From Deltaproteobacteria bacterium (GTDB taxonomy: Bacteria; Myxococcota_A; Polyangia; JACPQR01), in assembly GCA_016190375.1 (NCBI GenBank), contig JACPQR010000202.1:1-33108 (forward strand): DNA of 33,108 nt. The letters are read 5' to 3'. Position numbers and translations under genes: made by a program. The notes below the pieces were generated by a model. The model was given only the letters and a program-made list of their open reading frames with translations, ran no database searches and was not told where the DNA came from. Below are positions 32,994-33,108 of this stretch, in pieces (positions within the stretch are counted from its first letter, which is position 1; each line of letters starts with the position of its first letter).

Positions 32994-33108
32994 TCAGATC
33001 ATCTTCGTCAGCATTGCCACAACGCCCTCGAGCAACTGGATGCCCTGTTCGTAGCGCTGCTGCGCGATCAGCTTCCTCGACTTCAGTACGTCCAGCGAGG
33101 CCGCACAC
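32994..33108 (-). CDS. Four-helix-bundle protein (TIGR02436-like), C-terminal fragment
   Basis: The last 37 codons of a minus-strand gene that runs off the window end. The visible C terminus reads SLDVLKSRKLIAQQRYEQGI then QLLEGVVAMLTKMI and stops at TGA 32996-32994. The final segment, an amphipathic helix ending VAMLTK(M/L)I, is the signature end of small four-helix-bundle proteins related to those encoded by 23S rRNA intervening sequences and to the Avd accessory protein of diversity-generating retroelements. Full-length members have about 120 residues. The function in isolated chromosomal copies is unknown. No reverse transcriptase is visible in the window. Confidence 0.7.
   Translation of the reverse strand, partial: CAASLDVLKSRKLIAQQRYEQGIQLLEGVVAMLTKMI

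Noticed and set aside
32719..33108. A 129-codon minus-strand frame reaching the window end
   Set aside because: Its Arg/Gln-rich middle is the hexamer array read in a wrong frame; the real gene there is the short four-helix-bundle end in another frame.

Overview
The window is about 33 kb of very GC-rich DNA with strong G/C bias at third codon positions. It looks like a chromosomal segment of a myxobacterium or close relative (Myxococcota). The signs are a truncated protein ending in a MYXO-CTERM-type sorting tail, a Kazal-domain lipoprotein, two giant Cys/Asp-rich MopE-like lipoproteins, a PEGA-domain Ser/Thr kinase, an FHA protein and a large hybrid histidine kinase. The genus cannot be told from the sequence alone. 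No rRNA, tRNA, CRISPR array, plasmid or phage gene was seen, and no gene-free stretch exceeds 300 bases.

Layout. 2-307: 3' end of a surface protein. 393-2707 (+): an endonuclease/exonuclease/phosphatase-fold hydrolase overlapping a phospholipase D-family protein. 2842-8344 (+): a tight five-gene arginine/ornithine/carbamoyl-phosphate operon, made of ornithine carbamoyltransferase, carbamate kinase, an aspartate-carbamoyltransferase-like enzyme with altered substrate residues, ornithine aminotransferase and a COG2403-type P-loop protein. 8362-8897 (-): a RelE/Phd-type toxin-antitoxin pair in toxin-first order. 9107-10187: two small lipoproteins, the second with a Kazal domain. 10227-14804 (+): a TamB-family envelope-assembly protein. 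14792-17229 (-): an ECF sigma factor, then a zinc-binding anti-sigma domain that runs without a stop codon into a signal-peptide/polymer-forming/membrane protein. 17451-18605 (+): a diguanylate cyclase whose N-terminal sensor half carries an inserted palindromic element. 18609-18926 (-): a small TPR-like protein. 19052-26614 (-): a five-gene operon, FHA, hybrid histidine kinase, Ser/Thr kinase with PEGA, TPR/PEGA membrane protein and a large MopE-like lipoprotein. 26735-28602 (+): an NAD-dependent epimerase/reductase and an unknown partner. 28741-32839 (+): a second MopE-like lipoprotein with 22 tandem ~34-residue repeats, then a P1-family (DmpA-like) peptidase apparently starting at CTG. 32994-33108 (-): the end of a four-helix-bundle protein gene next to hexanucleotide repeats.

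How the genes may work together. The 2842-8344 operon could take citrulline or ornithine to glutamate semialdehyde with ATP recovery from carbamoyl phosphate. It lacks arginine deiminase, and it has a second carbamoyltransferase whose aspartate-contacting residues are changed, so a further carbamoylated substrate is likely. The 19052-26614 operon joins phosphothreonine reading (FHA), His-Asp relay and Ser/Thr phosphorylation to envelope proteins. The strongest new observation is the palindromic insertion at about 17766-17979. It has perfect 19-bp inverted ends, a possible 3-bp target duplication that restores the reading frame, and a core found again at the 3' end of the kinase gene at 22587-22617 in a different reading frame.
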